The position numbers and the translations under genes are program-made. The notes below the pieces were generated by a model. That model made no database searches. It saw nothing but the letters and a program-made list of their open reading frames with translations, and had not been told where the DNA came from. From contig JAKOXU010000096.1 in the NCBI GenBank assembly GCA_029780875.1, positions 1 to 37,838 on the forward strand: a stretch of DNA of 37,838 nt, given 5' to 3'. This DNA comes from Bacillota bacterium. Its GTDB lineage: Bacteria; Bacillota; Clostridia; Oscillospirales; Acutalibacteraceae. Positions 17,868-26,897 of this stretch are shown piece after piece. Within the stretch, counting starts at the first letter, position 1; each line of letters begins with the position of its first letter.

Positions 17868-20486
17868 TCAATTTTTCACTTTGGAAAACGGCCGGGTCAA
17901 TAACAATAAGCACCTTCCCAAAACAGCGGGCAGCGCCGACAGCATAATCAGTCTTGCCCACACCCCTCCATTTGAGGGGATAACAACCTCAAAATACCCC
18001 TTTGCGGGTGCAAAAAACATCCCGCAAAACACCACGCCAAAAACCAAAAGGGCGGCGCCAATAAGATACGGGTTCACCGTTGAAGGCAACCGCCTAATAG
18101 CAACTGCCGACAAATTAATAGCAAGGATTACAAGGGCGAAAAAGAGAACAACAAAGGCAGCACTCGTCCCAAGTACGGCAGCGCTTTGTTCCTCCATCAT
18201 ATAAGTTAGCCCGCCCCCGTAAATATAGGCGCCAGCCACAGCGCCCCCCAACAGGAGCCCGTAAAGATAAGCACCCACCCTGCAAAAGGAAGGGAAAACC
18301 GGCTCCCCCCTGCCTTTAGGCGGCTCTTTGCCCACTTTATGCCGCACTTTCCGGAACCTCAAAGCCGTCCCCAAAATCATGCTCGCAAAGCCCGCAATCA
18401 GCAACTGCAGCGGACTCAAAAATCCCTGATTCCAAAAAATCATGGCCAATACATAGGCCGTCAGGACAGCAATATGTGTCGAAAGCTTGAATTGCGCTAC
18501 TCGTTTTATCCTGTCAAAAACTCCCCTGCTCTCAAAAATCGCCTCGGCAACAGACACAATTCTGTCGTCCTCCACCACGATGTCAGCCGCCGACCTTTCA
18601 ATATCGGAGCCTGCCCTGCCCAAAGCGCATCCAATATCAGCCCTCTGGAGGGCGGAAATATCCTGCGCCCCGTTGCTCGTCAGCAAAACCACTTCGCCCC
18701 TCTGCTGAAAAGCTCTTACAATGCGCAGTTTATCGGCAGGGGTAACCCTCGCGAAGACACTGTAATTGCTTATACTGTCAACCAGTTCTTCATCTGTCAT
18801 AATCGTCAGCTTCCTGCTCTCCAAAACCTGCCCGCCGTTTGATATCCCCACTTTCCTGGCTACTGCAGCGGCAGCGGCAGGGCTGTCCCCCGACAGCAGT
18901 ACAGTTTTAATCCCCGCCCTGCGCAGCTCACTGATAGCGCCGGTAGCCTCTCTGTCAAAACTGTCGGCAAAGCCCATCAGCCCGGCAAAGGTAAGCCCGT
19001 TTTCCACTTCAGACAATGCGGAATTTGTGGGAGCCTCATTCAGCTTTCTAAAGGCCACGGCAATGACCTGCAGCCCCTTTGAAGCCATCTCATTGAACTT
19101 ATCCTCAATGGCGGCATGGTCACATCTCTCACAGCGGGGCAGCACCTCTTCCACAGCCCCCTTGACAATGGCAATGGCCTCCCCGTCAACTATATTGATG
19201 GTAGCCGCCATCCTCCTTGCCCGATCAAAGGGTGCCGCAGTAACCCGGGGATAGGCCAAATCCGCCTCCTGCTTTGACACCCCAAAGGTCCGCGCCGCCC
19301 GGACAATAGCGCTGTCCACAGCGTCGCCCTCATCCGGGTCATCACAGCACAAAACGGCAAACCGAAAAAGCGCCGTCACCTTAACCAATTCCCTGTCTCC
19401 CAAGGCGTCGGGATTGGAACAGTCTATCGTTTCCCGCGCGAAAGAAACCGCCTTAAAGGTCTTATCCCTAACTTTAAGCAAAAGATTCCTATCCAAACAG
19501 AAAACTGTAGTCCCGCTCAAAACCTCTACCTGCGGCAGCCCCTTGCACACAACCCCTTTTCTTGCCACAGCGCCAAGGCTGCCGGAAAAAACAGAGCGGA
19601 GGGTAATTAGCATATCTTTCGGCACAGCAACCAAAGCCAAGGCAAATGACACAAGCAGCGCATCAAGAAATGGCATCCCCTTTATCAGCCCAACAAAAAA
19701 GACAAATACAGCACCGAAAAGGGCCATGGAACTTACAAACCTTGAAATCCTCGATAGGGACTTTATGGCAGCGTCAATCTTTTTCCCCTGCACTCCAAGG
19801 CTGGTGGCAACCCTGTTAATTTCGCAATTTGCACCGGTTTCCGTCACAATGGCCAGGGCATTCCCCGACACCACGGCGCACCTGCTGTAAACCATGTTAT
19901 AGCGCTGATTCAAATGGGAAATCGCCAAAATCTTTGCCCCGGCATCCTTATTTACGGTAAAATCCTCCCCCGTCAAAATTGACTCATCGCATCTGAAGGA
20001 GTTGCACCTAATAATCCGGGCATCGGCGGGAACCAAGTCCCCCGTCTCCAGCATTATAATATCTCCCGGCACCAACAGTTTTGAGCTGATATTTACAACC
20101 TTGCCATCCCGCAGCACCTTTGCGCTGCACTCAAAGCTTTTAAACCGGGAGAAAACAGCCCTGTTAGCAAATAATTTCAGTATAAGTCCAACCAGAAAAT
20201 CCACAAAGACAAGTATGACCATAAAAACGGCGACGGCGTAGCTTCCTTCTCCGTTAATTTTAATGAAAATAACGGAAACAACAGCCGCCAGTAAAAAGGC
20301 CAACCTCAAAATATTTCCCAATCTTTCAAGGGGATCCTTTAAAAGGGCCTTGCCGCGTGCAAAATCCAACTCATTTTTCCCGTAAGCTTCAAGGCGCCCG
20401 GCTGCCTCATTTTCCGTCAACCCGGTAGAGATGTTGGAACCAAGCTCCTTTATAACCATGTCCAGCGGGGCGCAGTGCCATATCAT
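17868..20486 (-). CDS. P-type (P2-like) cation-ATPase homologue with degenerate catalytic motifs, probable pseudoenzyme
   Basis: Full-length 872-aa ORF with P2-type layout (cation-ATPase N-terminal domain, A domain with GDLVPADARIIRCNSFRCDESILTGED, N domain with PFDRARRMA and VKGAVEEVLPRC, P domain, C-terminal TM bundle). DKTGTLT is read as DRNLLLK and TGDGxNDxPA as TSNGAQDISA. Confidence 0.92.
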   Translation of the reverse strand: MIWHCAPLDMVIKELGSNISTGLTENEAAGRLEAYGKNELDFARGKALLKDPLERLGNILRLAFLLAAVVSVIFIKINGEGSYAVAVFMVILVFVDFLVGLILKLFANRAVFSRFKSFECSAKVLRDGKVVNISSKLLVPGDIIMLETGDLVPADARIIRCNSFRCDESILTGEDFTVNKDAGAKILAISHLNQRYNMVYSRCAVVSGNALAIVTETGANCEINRVATSLGVQGKKIDAAIKSLSRISRFVSSMALFGAVFVFFVGLIKGMPFLDALLVSFALALVAVPKDMLITLRSVFSGSLGAVARKGVVCKGLPQVEVLSGTTVFCLDRNLLLKVRDKTFKAVSFARETIDCSNPDALGDRELVKVTALFRFAVLCCDDPDEGDAVDSAIVRAARTFGVSKQEADLAYPRVTAAPFDRARRMAATINIVDGEAIAIVKGAVEEVLPRCERCDHAAIEDKFNEMASKGLQVIAVAFRKLNEAPTNSALSEVENGLTFAGLMGFADSFDREATGAISELRRAGIKTVLLSGDSPAAAAAVARKVGISNGGQVLESRKLTIMTDEELVDSISNYSVFARVTPADKLRIVRAFQQRGEVVLLTSNGAQDISALQRADIGCALGRAGSDIERSAADIVVEDDRIVSVAEAIFESRGVFDRIKRVAQFKLSTHIAVLTAYVLAMIFWNQGFLSPLQLLIAGFASMILGTALRFRKVRHKVGKEPPKGRGEPVFPSFCRVGAYLYGLLLGGAVAGAYIYGGGLTYMMEEQSAAVLGTSAAFVVLFFALVILAINLSAVAIRRLPSTVNPYLIGAALLVFGVVFCGMFFAPAKGYFEVVIPSNGGVWARLIMLSALPAVLGRCLLLLTRPFSKVKN

Positions 20487-20580
20487 CAGCCTATCCCCTC
20501 CGTCAAATTCTTATATTATTTTAGAGCATTTTGTCGCAATTTGCAACACATATTGCCCCCAATAAAATCCCAAAAACAAA

Positions 20581-20608
20581 GCCCCTTGCCTTTTTCAGGC
20601 GAAGGGGC
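20581..20608 (-). terminator. intrinsic terminator after the DUF2344 gene
   Basis: Minus strand gccccttcgcctgaaaaaggcaaggggctttgttttt. Confidence 0.8.
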
Positions 20609-20613
20609 AAACA

Positions 20614-21276
20614 CTATTCAAAAATCTTCCCGTCAAAGGTGAGAAGTCTCTCCCTTGTTACCTCTGCTATGTCAAATTCGGCATTTAACTCCCTTTCAAA
20701 GGCCAAGACCAGCAAAGCCGGATTAATATTCTCCTTTGACCCCGCCGGCAGCACAACCCAAAACCTTACCCTGCCGTCAGGCGTCTTGTCAAAGGCAAAA
20801 TCCTTCAACTTCTCCCTTAAATTGAGTACTGCCGTCTTTGATTTTGTCTTTTTCTCAATAATCAATTCCCGCCCGTCAAGGCATTGTTCCAAAAGGCTTT
20901 TGACTTCATCCCCGCTTTTCCCTTCAAACGCAAAATCTAAAAAGTACCTTGCAAAGGCAATTGCGGAAATCTTCATCTTCGGCTCCGTCACACCTGAAAT
21001 CTTCAGTCCCTCCGGCAATTGGGCGTTGAGCCTCTCCTCAATATCATTTAGCGGCACATCCTCAATCAGCCTTACATCCATAGATTCACGGCAACATTCA
21101 ATCCCCAAAGGCGCCGGCAGTGAAAAAACAATGTGGGGATGGGGATTAAACCCTTCGGTATGCCAGACAGGCAGCCGCGCCCGCCTAATCGCCCTTGCCA
21201 TAGTCCTGTTCAAGTCAAGGTGAGAAATATATCTTGCCCTACCCTTCTTTTCAAACCATATCCTGACCTGTTTCAA
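20614..21276 (-). CDS. DUF2344 / TIGR03936-type radical-SAM-linked protein
   Basis: RIWFEKKGRARYISHLDLNRTMARAIRRARLPVWHTEGFNPHPHIVFSLPAPLGIE; overlaps the partner radical SAM gene. Confidence 0.92.
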   Translation of the reverse strand: MKQVRIWFEKKGRARYISHLDLNRTMARAIRRARLPVWHTEGFNPHPHIVFSLPAPLGIECCRESMDVRLIEDVPLNDIEERLNAQLPEGLKISGVTEPKMKISAIAFARYFLDFAFEGKSGDEVKSLLEQCLDGRELIIEKKTKSKTAVLNLREKLKDFAFDKTPDGRVRFWVVLPAGSKENINPALLVLAFERELNAEFDIAEVTRERLLTFDGKIFE

Positions 21277-23122
21277 GACACACCCCTCCCCTCTCAGCCG
21301 CCAGCCCGCAGCCCGAGCACTTCTCTCTGCAGTTTCCGGTAGCCACAGCCTTTTGCGCCAACTGCAACTCCCGCAACAAAAAGCTTTTCGTCACCCCAAA
21401 ATCCAAATGGTCCCAGGGTAGCACTTCGTTTATTTCCCGCCGCCTATTTGCATAAAACTCGCCGGACAGCCCTTCCTCCTCTAAAGCCCGGAGCCACGCG
21501 TCCAAACTAAAAAATTGCTCCCAGCTGTCAAGCCGGCACCCTTTGCGCCATGCCCGCTCAATAGCGCCGCACAGCCTGCGGTCACCCCTTGCCAAAATCG
21601 CCTCGATTAGGCTTGTCCCGCTTTCATGCCATTTTTTAGATATGTGCTTTGAAGTGTTAACTTCCAAAAGCCTTGCCTGCTTTTCCCTCAACATTTCGGG
21701 CGAATCCTGCGGCTCCCACTGAAATGGGGTAAAGGGCTTTGGTACAAAGGAAGCCACGCTGACGGTAACTTTAACGGGCCTCCCCTTCTGCCTTGTGGGT
21801 ATGGAATAATACAAATCCACCAACCTTTGAGCCAATCGGACTATCCCTTCCACATCCTCCATAGTCTCAAAAGGCAGCCCAATCATAAAATACAGCTTTA
21901 CGGCAGTCCACCCCGCCTCAAAGGCAATCTTGCAGGTTTCAAGCAACTGCTCCTCGGTCACATTTTTGTTGATGATATCCCTCATCCTTTGGGTCCCCGC
22001 CTCGGGGGCAAAGGTAAGCCCGCCCCGCCGCACCTTCTTTAGCTGCTCCACAATCTCGGGGGTGACTTTGTCCACCCTCAAAGAGGGCAAGGTCATACTC
22101 ACTTTGTCTTTATCCGCCCACTCCGTCATCCTTTTCATCAGCTCGTTAAGCTTCCTATAATCGGTGGAACTCAAGGAAGAGAGGGACACCTCGTCATACC
22201 CCGTTGACTCGCAAAGGGCTCTGCCCTGCCTGTCCACGGTTTCAGGCGACTTCTCCCTCGCCGGCCGGTATATAAAGCCCGCCTGGCAAAACCTGCAGCC
22301 TCTGATGCACCCGCGCATTAATTCCGCCATAGCCCTGTCGTGGACAATGTCTATAAAGGGCACCACAAATTTGTCGGGATAATAGCTTTTATCCAAATTC
22401 TTTATAATTCGTTTCTTTATTTTCTCGGGCGCCCCATCACGGGCAGCCACCTCCCTGACGGTTCCGTCGGGATTGTAACTGACACTGTAAAGAGACGGCA
22501 CATACACCCCTTCAATTTTCGCTGCCTGACGCAAAAAAGCTTCCTTGCTGCTACCCGCCCTTTTGTGCTCCTTGTATAAGTCAATGAGCTCCAATATCAC
22601 TTCTTCCCCTTCGCCCAGCACAAAAAGGTCAAAAAACTCCGCAACAGGCTCGGGGTTACAGGCGCACGGCCCTCCCCCAATCACAAGGGGAGTGAGAGCC
22701 TTCCTATCCGCCGCCCTTACAGGCAGTCCCGCAAGGTCAAGCATATTCAAAACGGTGGTATAGCACAGCTCATACTGCAGGGTAAACCCGATAATGTCAA
22801 AATCCGCTACCCTGTCCTGGCTCTCAAGGGCAAAAAGGGGTACGCCGGCTCCACGCATCTCCTCCTCCATATCCTCCCACGGAGCAAAGACACGCTCGCA
22901 CCAAACATCCTCCCGCTCATTTAACAGCCCATACAATATTTTCATTCCAAGATGAGACATGCCCACCTCATATATATCGGGAAAACAAAAGGCAAACCTG
23001 ACATCTACGCGGCCCTTGTCCTTGACCACGCTGTTGAGTTCCCCGCCGCAGTATCTGGCAGGCTTTTGCGCTTTGGAAAGCAAGGCTTTTATTCTATCCT
23101 TCAAAAGAGCTCCTCCTGACAA
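21251..23122 (-). CDS. TIGR03960-family B12-binding-domain/radical SAM protein
   Basis: VRFAFCFPDIYEVGMSHLGMKILYGLLN, ELMRGCIRGCRFCQAGFIYRPAREKS (CxxxCxxC), FAPEAGTQRMRDIINKNVTEEQL. Confidence 0.95.
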   Translation of the reverse strand: MSGGALLKDRIKALLSKAQKPARYCGGELNSVVKDKGRVDVRFAFCFPDIYEVGMSHLGMKILYGLLNEREDVWCERVFAPWEDMEEEMRGAGVPLFALESQDRVADFDIIGFTLQYELCYTTVLNMLDLAGLPVRAADRKALTPLVIGGGPCACNPEPVAEFFDLFVLGEGEEVILELIDLYKEHKRAGSSKEAFLRQAAKIEGVYVPSLYSVSYNPDGTVREVAARDGAPEKIKKRIIKNLDKSYYPDKFVVPFIDIVHDRAMAELMRGCIRGCRFCQAGFIYRPAREKSPETVDRQGRALCESTGYDEVSLSSLSSTDYRKLNELMKRMTEWADKDKVSMTLPSLRVDKVTPEIVEQLKKVRRGGLTFAPEAGTQRMRDIINKNVTEEQLLETCKIAFEAGWTAVKLYFMIGLPFETMEDVEGIVRLAQRLVDLYYSIPTRQKGRPVKVTVSVASFVPKPFTPFQWEPQDSPEMLREKQARLLEVNTSKHISKKWHESGTSLIEAILARGDRRLCGAIERAWRKGCRLDSWEQFFSLDAWLRALEEEGLSGEFYANRRREINEVLPWDHLDFGVTKSFLLRELQLAQKAVATGNCREKCSGCGLAAERGGVCLETGQDMV

Positions 23123-23234
23123 TATAATTACATTTTAATGATACCAAAAAAAGCACCGATAATCAATCAAGACAAATTTTTCCCGAAAATTTAAGGCCCC
23201 CCGCTACCGGAAGGCCCTATTTCCCGCTAAACCT

Positions 23235-25112
23235 TTACCTGTAAAATAAATCTTTCAGCTTTTTGTCGCCGAAAACTATGTCGTTTTGAACAATCCGGTA
23301 AACCTCATCATACCTTTTATATTTTTCCGGCACAGACTTCGTCATTTTCCCATCCTTATCAACGGTAAAATAGTGCCCGACCACCGGGGTATTGTTATAC
23401 ATGTCCCATAAAAAGCTGTTAAACTCCGGCTTTTCAAGACCGAGATAATCTAAAAGGTAAGTGCCGAGGAAATTCACACTCATGTTCTCTGCCTCTGCCT
23501 TCTCCTGGCCAAAGTTGTTCCACAGCACAAAGGAAGTGGAAAGCAGCTTACCGCATTCCTCCAGCACCTCGTCGGTAATATTTTCCGGGTCACTGAATAT
23601 CAAATAGGAATCCTTAATAAACCCTAATTTTTTGTATATCGCGGCGTTTTCATCCAAGGCGGGCAGATGGTCCCCGAAAAACAAAATCACAGTGGGCTCC
23701 TCTACCTTGCTGAAATAATCCACCAACATCTTTAAACTGGCGTCGGCATCGCTAATACCCTGACAATAATTTTTAATCCTGTAAAGGTCGTCCTCATCCA
23801 AAAGATCGCTTTTCACCTCAAACTTGTTGTCAGGATAATAGTCGGGCAAGAAATAGGGCATGTGGTTTTGCATGGAAACCGAAAAGATAAACTGAGGCCC
23901 GTCGTCATTTGCCTCAAATTCCTCAATTATCTTTTTGGCCAACTCTCTGTCGGAGATAAAATTGCCCTTTATCTCTGGGCTTTCAAAGTCGTCCTCCGCC
24001 AAAAACTCGTCAAACCCAAAGTATGAATAAACTTTATGCCTTTTGAAAAACTTCCTCTTATAGGAGTGAATGGCGGTACATTCATAACCCATAGACTTAA
24101 AATAGCTGGCAAGGGAAGGAGTCTCCCCCCTCAAAAAAGTGGCATAGACATTTGACTCGGCGGGGAAATACTTGCAAGTAAGCCCCGTCAAAAACTCAAA
24201 CTCCACATTTGAAGTCACCCCGCCGTATGTAGGGGAAATGAGCCTGCCGGAAGCATACTGCTCCGACAGCGCCCTGAATGTAGGAATAGGGTCAGAGGAA
24301 ATCTCAATATTGGGAAGCTGCGTCACATCCCAGAAAGACTCACTCAAAACAACGATTACATTGGGCTTTTCTGCCGAAGCCGGCTTCTCGTCTTTGCCCG
24401 CGCACTGTAAAATCTCGTCCCTTATCTCTTTCTCGTCGAATGCAATGACTTGGTTTCTAAAATCCCCTAAAGATTTGGCGCTCTGCAAAAACCCGAGAGT
24501 GAACCCGTTTTGCTGGTACAAATTATCAGGCTTTATATACATATTCGCAGGTCTCGGTATTAAGCACAAAACCACAATCAGCAAAATAGCCGCCGCCAAA
24601 ACCACAAACCGCTCGATTTTTTTGAACCTCATCTTGCTTTTAAATACCACAGAAAGATAAATAATCCCCCCCAAAGCCAAAAGCAGGGGATATATCCACC
24701 ATAACTTGAATATATCAAAGTAGGAAATATGCAAATCAGGCAAAAGGGAAGCAAAGGAAGGATTTACAAGCAACACATCGGAAGGAATAAAGGGCGCCCC
24801 GAGATGGGCGTATTTGTAAAAGGAAATGACGCAAAAGGCAAGGTATAAAAGGAAAGTGATGATAAAGGCAATATAAAATCTGTTAATCAGCGCCCAAACA
24901 AGGGCAAGTATGGCAAAGGCGAAAACCACGCTAAAGGAAAAATGCAAAAACTTGTCGCTTATCCAGGAAAAAAACGAAAGAATGCTGCCTCTGCTTATAT
25001 ATTCCAAAACCGTCACCAAAAGCAGCGCACCGATGCCTAAAAGGCAAATCTTAAAGGCAATATCTTTAGCTGTATCCTTATATTTTTCAGTCTCCCCAGC
25101 CACTTTATCCAT
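23235..25112 (-). CDS. LtaS-family sulfatase / phosphoglycerol transferase-type membrane protein
   Basis: N-terminal TM helices, extracellular sulfatase domain with PNVIVVLSESFWD, SPTYGGVTSNVEFEFLTG, TVILFFGDHLPAL. Confidence 0.9.
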   Translation of the reverse strand: MDKVAGETEKYKDTAKDIAFKICLLGIGALLLVTVLEYISRGSILSFFSWISDKFLHFSFSVVFAFAILALVWALINRFYIAFIITFLLYLAFCVISFYKYAHLGAPFIPSDVLLVNPSFASLLPDLHISYFDIFKLWWIYPLLLALGGIIYLSVVFKSKMRFKKIERFVVLAAAILLIVVLCLIPRPANMYIKPDNLYQQNGFTLGFLQSAKSLGDFRNQVIAFDEKEIRDEILQCAGKDEKPASAEKPNVIVVLSESFWDVTQLPNIEISSDPIPTFRALSEQYASGRLISPTYGGVTSNVEFEFLTGLTCKYFPAESNVYATFLRGETPSLASYFKSMGYECTAIHSYKRKFFKRHKVYSYFGFDEFLAEDDFESPEIKGNFISDRELAKKIIEEFEANDDGPQFIFSVSMQNHMPYFLPDYYPDNKFEVKSDLLDEDDLYRIKNYCQGISDADASLKMLVDYFSKVEEPTVILFFGDHLPALDENAAIYKKLGFIKDSYLIFSDPENITDEVLEECGKLLSTSFVLWNNFGQEKAEAENMSVNFLGTYLLDYLGLEKPEFNSFLWDMYNNTPVVGHYFTVDKDGKMTKSVPEKYKRYDEVYRIVQNDIVFGDKKLKDLFYR

Positions 25113-25292
25113 GGTATCCTCCCAGATTTATCAGTTTGTGAAAATAGTATCACAACAGAATAATTTATGCAAGGTATTAACATAAAAGGACAAATAACAT
25201 TTTTCAACAAAATTTAGTTTCAGGGTAATTAACCGCCCGTTTTACGCATAGCTATTTCATGGAGGAAACATAAAGTAGAAAACCGGAAAGGA

Positions 25293-26261
25293 ATGGGCAC
25301 AGTTATGGAAATCGACAGACCCTACCGCACGCGGGCTTACAGGCGAAGGGCTGCAACGACCAATAGGGACACAGGTAAAAATGAAACTTATGTAATTCTG
25401 ACTCAAGTAGGTGTTTGTCTTGCAATTTTTGTCGCTGTTGCTCTTTTTAAAGTCGCAGGGGGAAATATTTTTGACAATCTGCGTCAAGAATATCTGCGGC
25501 TTACGGACAAAAAAATAACTGCAAGGGCGGCAATGAGAACCCTTGACTCACTGACGGAAAAATACACCTTTTTATCCCCTCTGGCCGAAGGCATTCGCCA
25601 AATCCGGGAAGTTTTCGCCCCAATCCCCCCCTCAAGCCAAGGCGAAAACAGCGAACCCGAAGAAGACACAGAGGACGAGGAAGAATCCGCTCTAACGGAA
25701 AGCAGCCAAAGCCCACAAAATGACGAAGAAGCGCAAGAAAGTTCCGGCTCCCTCCCCCCTCAAGGGGGGGAGGACGCTGTCTTTTCTCATACTCCTTACG
25801 AAAAGGTATTTTACCCGCCAAGGAGCGCCAGTTTTGCCCCCATTTTCACCACTGCAAAGCTCCATCCGCCATTAGCTCAAGGTAGAATCACTTCCGCCTT
25901 CGGCTACCGCACCCACCCCATCACCAAAAAATTCGGCTTTCACAGCGGCATGGACATCGCCGCCCCGCAAGGCACACCAATAGCCTGTGTCCTGCCCGGC
26001 ACAGTCAAGGAAACCGGCACCGACCCATCCTATGGCAACTACATATTAGTGGAACACCCCGGCGGAATTGACAGCTTTTACAGCCACTGCAGCGAGATTT
26101 TAGCCTCTGATGGCACCAAAGTCAACCGGGGGGACATAATAGCGACGGTAGGCAGCACAGGCTCCTCCACAGGCTATCACCTTCACTTTGAAATTCGGGC
26201 CAAGGGCAAACGCTACGATCCTTACTGGCTGCTAAAGGGTGTATTCCAAGATGAACTTTAA
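25293..26261 (+). CDS. membrane-anchored M23/LytM-domain protein, SpoIVFA-like
   Basis: N-terminal TM (ILTQVGVCLAIFVAVALF), LytM motifs GYRTHPITKKFGFHSGMDIAAPQGTPI and TGYHLHFEIRAKG; overlaps the M50 gene as spoIVFA does with spoIVFB. Start may be ATG 25305. Confidence 0.82.
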   Translation: MGTVMEIDRPYRTRAYRRRAATTNRDTGKNETYVILTQVGVCLAIFVAVALFKVAGGNIFDNLRQEYLRLTDKKITARAAMRTLDSLTEKYTFLSPLAEGIRQIREVFAPIPPSSQGENSEPEEDTEDEEESALTESSQSPQNDEEAQESSGSLPPQGGEDAVFSHTPYEKVFYPPRSASFAPIFTTAKLHPPLAQGRITSAFGYRTHPITKKFGFHSGMDIAAPQGTPIACVLPGTVKETGTDPSYGNYILVEHPGGIDSFYSHCSEILASDGTKVNRGDIIATVGSTGSSTGYHLHFEIRAKGKRYDPYWLLKGVFQDEL

Positions 26262-26847
26262 ATTCTTCGGCATGAGAGCCGAGGTCTGTTTTTACACATT
26301 AGCGGCCTCCTCAATCCTATTAATGCTGGACCGGAGCGGCATCGCCGCCATGTGTATACTCTTTGCGGCTCTCCACGAAGCAGGCCACATCATCGCCCTA
26401 AAAATTTTCCATTGCGCACCCGCCAAAATTAAAATCACTCCGGGAGGCATCAAAATTTCCGACACCCGCTTATCAGTCCGCAGCTTCAAAAATGAGATTA
26501 TTGCCGCCCTGTCAGGTCCCGCGGTTAACATAATCTGTTCAATCTTGTTCTATATCTTATGGAAAACCCTCTGCCGCGACTCATTTCTCCTTGCCGCGGC
26601 AGTCTCCCTTGTAATAGGCCTTTTCAATCTGCTGCCAATCTTCCCCCTTGACGGCGGCAGGGTGCTCTGCTCTCTAATGAGCCTTAAAACCGACCCTACC
26701 ACCGCCCAAAGAATAGTCACGGCAGTGTCCGCTGCAATCCTACTACCGGCAGCCGTAGTAGGGTTTATTCTCCTTTTAAAAAGCGGCTATAATGTAACCC
26801 TTCTCTTTACATGCTTTTACCTTGCCTACCTGCTCATCAAGCAGTAA
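26251..26847 (+). CDS. spoIVFB: M50-family intramembrane metalloprotease, SpoIVFB-like
   Basis: HEAGH in FAALHEAGHIIALKIF and NLLPIFPLDGGRVL; directly after an M23/LytM gene. ATG 26251 overlaps the previous stop. Confidence 0.85.
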   Translation: MNFKFFGMRAEVCFYTLAASSILLMLDRSGIAAMCILFAALHEAGHIIALKIFHCAPAKIKITPGGIKISDTRLSVRSFKNEIIAALSGPAVNIICSILFYILWKTLCRDSFLLAAAVSLVIGLFNLLPIFPLDGGRVLCSLMSLKTDPTTAQRIVTAVSAAILLPAAVVGFILLLKSGYNVTLLFTCFYLAYLLIKQ

Positions 26848-26850
26848 ACA

Positions 26851-26886
26851 AAAAAGCGGCAAAGGGTTTTCCCCTTGCCGCCTTTC
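26851..26886. terminator. hairpin terminator between convergent spoIVFB-like and spoIVA genes
   Basis: aaaaagcggcaaaggg-tttt-ccccttgccgcctttctttg, one bulge. Confidence 0.7.
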
Positions 26887-26897
26887 TTTGCTTTTCC

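Noticed and set aside
17868-20486. Annotating the P-type ATPase-like gene as a pseudogene
   Set aside because: No frameshift or internal stop over 872 codons and coherent domain order; a maintained pseudoenzyme fits better than a decaying gene.
25224-25254. Possible sigma-E-like promoter (GGTAATTA, 15 nt, CATAGCTA) before the SpoIVFA-like gene
   Set aside because: Position and biology are plausible, but the match to the consensus is too weak to call by eye.
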